From a virus, in the IMG/VR virus record IMGVR_UViG_3300044981_000152, positions 35,221-99,220 of that record: a stretch of DNA of 64,000 nucleotides; one strand, given 5' to 3'. The position numbers and the translations under genes were made by a program. A model generated the notes under the pieces. That model was given only the letters and a program-made list of their open reading frames with translations, searched no databases and had not been told where the DNA came from. Positions 62,715 to 64,000 of the stretch are shown here, piece by piece. Every line of letters starts with the position of its first letter. The first letter of the stretch is position 1.

Positions 62715-64000
62715 ATGCCGTCCGAGCTCCGTGAGGCGCTGACCGCCGCTGGCGCGTCTGCCCTCATCCCCAAGATCATCGACCCGCTCCTGCTGGAGTA
62801 CATGAGGCGCTTCTCACCGCTGGTGCGGGCGATCCCCATGACCAAGTGGGACGCGGACGTCTACTACTGGAACCAGCGCACCCAGCTGGCCACCGGCGGG
62901 TTCACCACCGACGGAGGCGCCGTCCCGGTCTCCACCAGCACGTACGTGCAGAACTCGTTCCAGATCAAGCACCTGCAGATCGTCGGCGCCGTCACGGGCT
63001 ACGCCCAGCAGGTCACACGCCAGGTCATCGGCGACCTGCGGCAGACGGAAATCGAGGGTGCCATCCAGGGCATGCTCTGGGACATCGAGACCGGCATCGT
63101 CTGGGGCAACTCCGCGTCCACGCTGAACGGCGCCCGGCCCCAGTTCGACGGCCTGGACACCCAGACCTCCACCTTCTCCGGCGGCAGCCAGAACGCCCAG
63201 GACAAGGGCGGCAACACGCTCACCACCGCGATGCTCGACGAGCTGATCGACATGGTGCAGCAGAACGTCGCCATGCCGGTCCTCGGCGCGTCCTGGATGT
63301 TCGTCACCAGCTCCACCGCCGAGTCGAAGATCGCGCAGCTGATGCAGAACCAGCAGCGGTACAACGACCGCGTCGAGGTCGCCCCCGGCCTGATGGTCGA
63401 CTCGTACCGCAACATCCCGATCGTGCTGACCTCGTTCCTGTCGCCGCGGTCGTTCCAGATGGGCACCGTCACCGCGACCGGCGGCACCGGCGCGCTGCCC
63501 GGCGGCCTGTCCGGCATCACCGGCACGCTGGGCAACGCCACCTACCGGTACGTGATCGCCCCGGTGATCGCCCGGCAGGGCGAGATCCTGCCCGCCGCCG
63601 AAGCGTCCGGGTCGACTGGCGGCACCAGCGGGTTCGTCGGCCTCGGCTTCTCCGGGCCTACGGGTGCCGACGGCGGCCAGCCGATCCTGTACAAGGTATA
63701 CAGGACGGCGAGCGGCGGCGCGTCGGGCTCTGAGACGTTCCTCGGCTATGTCGACGCGACGGTCGGACTGGCCGCGGACGGGGTGACCCCGGTCTACGCC
63801 AACGCGATCTACGACACCGGCGCCGCGCTGATCCCGGTCGTCGGCTCGGCCACGACCGCCACCACGGTCCCCGGCAACCTGGCCCCGTACAGCGTGTACT
63901 GGGGCACCAACACCGGCATGTACCCGCTGTCCGCGGGGCTGGAGAACATCTACCTCATCAACAGGGACCGGAACTACGTGATCCGGCCGTACGTGAGGGA
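62715..64000 (+). CDS. Major capsid protein, cut by window edge
   Basis: AGGAGG precedes ATG 62715; 428 codons are visible and the frame runs off the window. Residues 1-250 look like an HK97-type capsid: LLEYMRRFSPLVRAIPMTKW, VYYWNQRTQLATGGFTTDGG, GDLRQTEIEGAIQGM, SSTAESKIAQLMQNQQRYND and LMVDSYRNIPIVLTSFLSP. Residues about 265-385 look like an inserted fibronectin/Ig-type domain (TYRYVIAPVIARQGEILPAA, KVYRTASGGASGSETFLGYV). The capsid fold resumes at NLAPYSVYWGTNTGMYPLSA. The place after protease-scaffold is standard. Confidence 0.87.
   Translation, partial: MPSELREALTAAGASALIPKIIDPLLLEYMRRFSPLVRAIPMTKWDADVYYWNQRTQLATGGFTTDGGAVPVSTSTYVQNSFQIKHLQIVGAVTGYAQQVTRQVIGDLRQTEIEGAIQGMLWDIETGIVWGNSASTLNGARPQFDGLDTQTSTFSGGSQNAQDKGGNTLTTAMLDELIDMVQQNVAMPVLGASWMFVTSSTAESKIAQLMQNQQRYNDRVEVAPGLMVDSYRNIPIVLTSFLSPRSFQMGTVTATGGTGALPGGLSGITGTLGNATYRYVIAPVIARQGEILPAAEASGSTGGTSGFVGLGFSGPTGADGGQPILYKVYRTASGGASGSETFLGYVDATVGLAADGVTPVYANAIYDTGAALIPVVGSATTATTVPGNLAPYSVYWGTNTGMYPLSAGLENIYLINRDRNYVIRPYVR

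Overview
The window reads as part of a large temperate actinobacteriophage or prophage, possibly a phage-plasmid, from a high-GC actinomycete. Evidence for the host group: very high G+C in third codon positions, a WhiB-type Fe-S regulator, an SAV2177/DUF574-type methyltransferase, an XRE-DUF5753/DUF6879 regulatory pair, DUF2637 and FtsK-type transfer proteins, and several promoters that appear to give leaderless mRNAs. I cannot name the species; Streptomycetales or Streptosporangiales are plausible. No integrase, plasmid Rep protein, tRNA or lysis gene was found, so attachment site and replicon type are unresolved.

Layout. (1) 1-645 is non-coding, with repeats and strong hairpins. (2) 646-24745 is a leftward early operon of about 60 tightly packed genes, most overlapping by 4 nt (ATGA/GTGA). 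Reading in transcription order it holds small unknown proteins, YqaJ exonuclease and RecT annealase, an HNH protein, a run of small membrane proteins, a DUF5131 protein, a LAGLIDADG protein, a ParB-like protein, a large C5-cytosine methyltransferase, a lambda-like replication set (initiator with repeats inside the gene, helicase loader, DnaB helicase), DUF2303, WhiB and many short zinc-ribbon proteins. (3) 24746-26024 is the immunity region: a leaderless Cro/C1-type repressor facing a rightward HTH gene, with five TGTGAA half-sites between and around them. (4) 26.2-36 kb is an accessory zone with genes on both strands: a membrane-anchored protein, a BCS1-like AAA ATPase, an SAM methyltransferase, a GntR-type regulator behind an unusually rich regulatory region, a tiny secreted peptide, a lipoprotein and an XRE-DUF5753/DUF6879 regulatory trio. 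(5) 36.1-47.7 kb is a rightward module that looks like an actinomycete conjugation system: an excisionase-like protein, a chain of small basic proteins, a VirD4/TraG-like coupling ATPase, a zinc-finger protein, an HNH protein, an FtsK/TraB-like translocase and a DUF2637 transfer membrane protein. (6) 47.9-64 kb is the rightward packaging and head module: small genes, an antisense RHH gene pair, small and large terminase, a portal with a ParB-like C-terminal domain, a possible Acb2-like helical protein, a HAD phosphatase, MuF-like protein, tandem paralogous surface proteins, a prohead protease-scaffold and the major capsid protein, which runs off the right edge.

Taken together, recombination and replication genes act early, the repressor region chooses lysogeny or lytic growth, and the head genes act late. 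The unusual point is the DNA-transfer module inserted between the immunity and head genes, which suggests an element that can be packaged and perhaps also transferred by cell contact. Two genes (near 36.54 kb and 46.94 kb) look frameshifted; these may be true pseudogenes or assembly errors.
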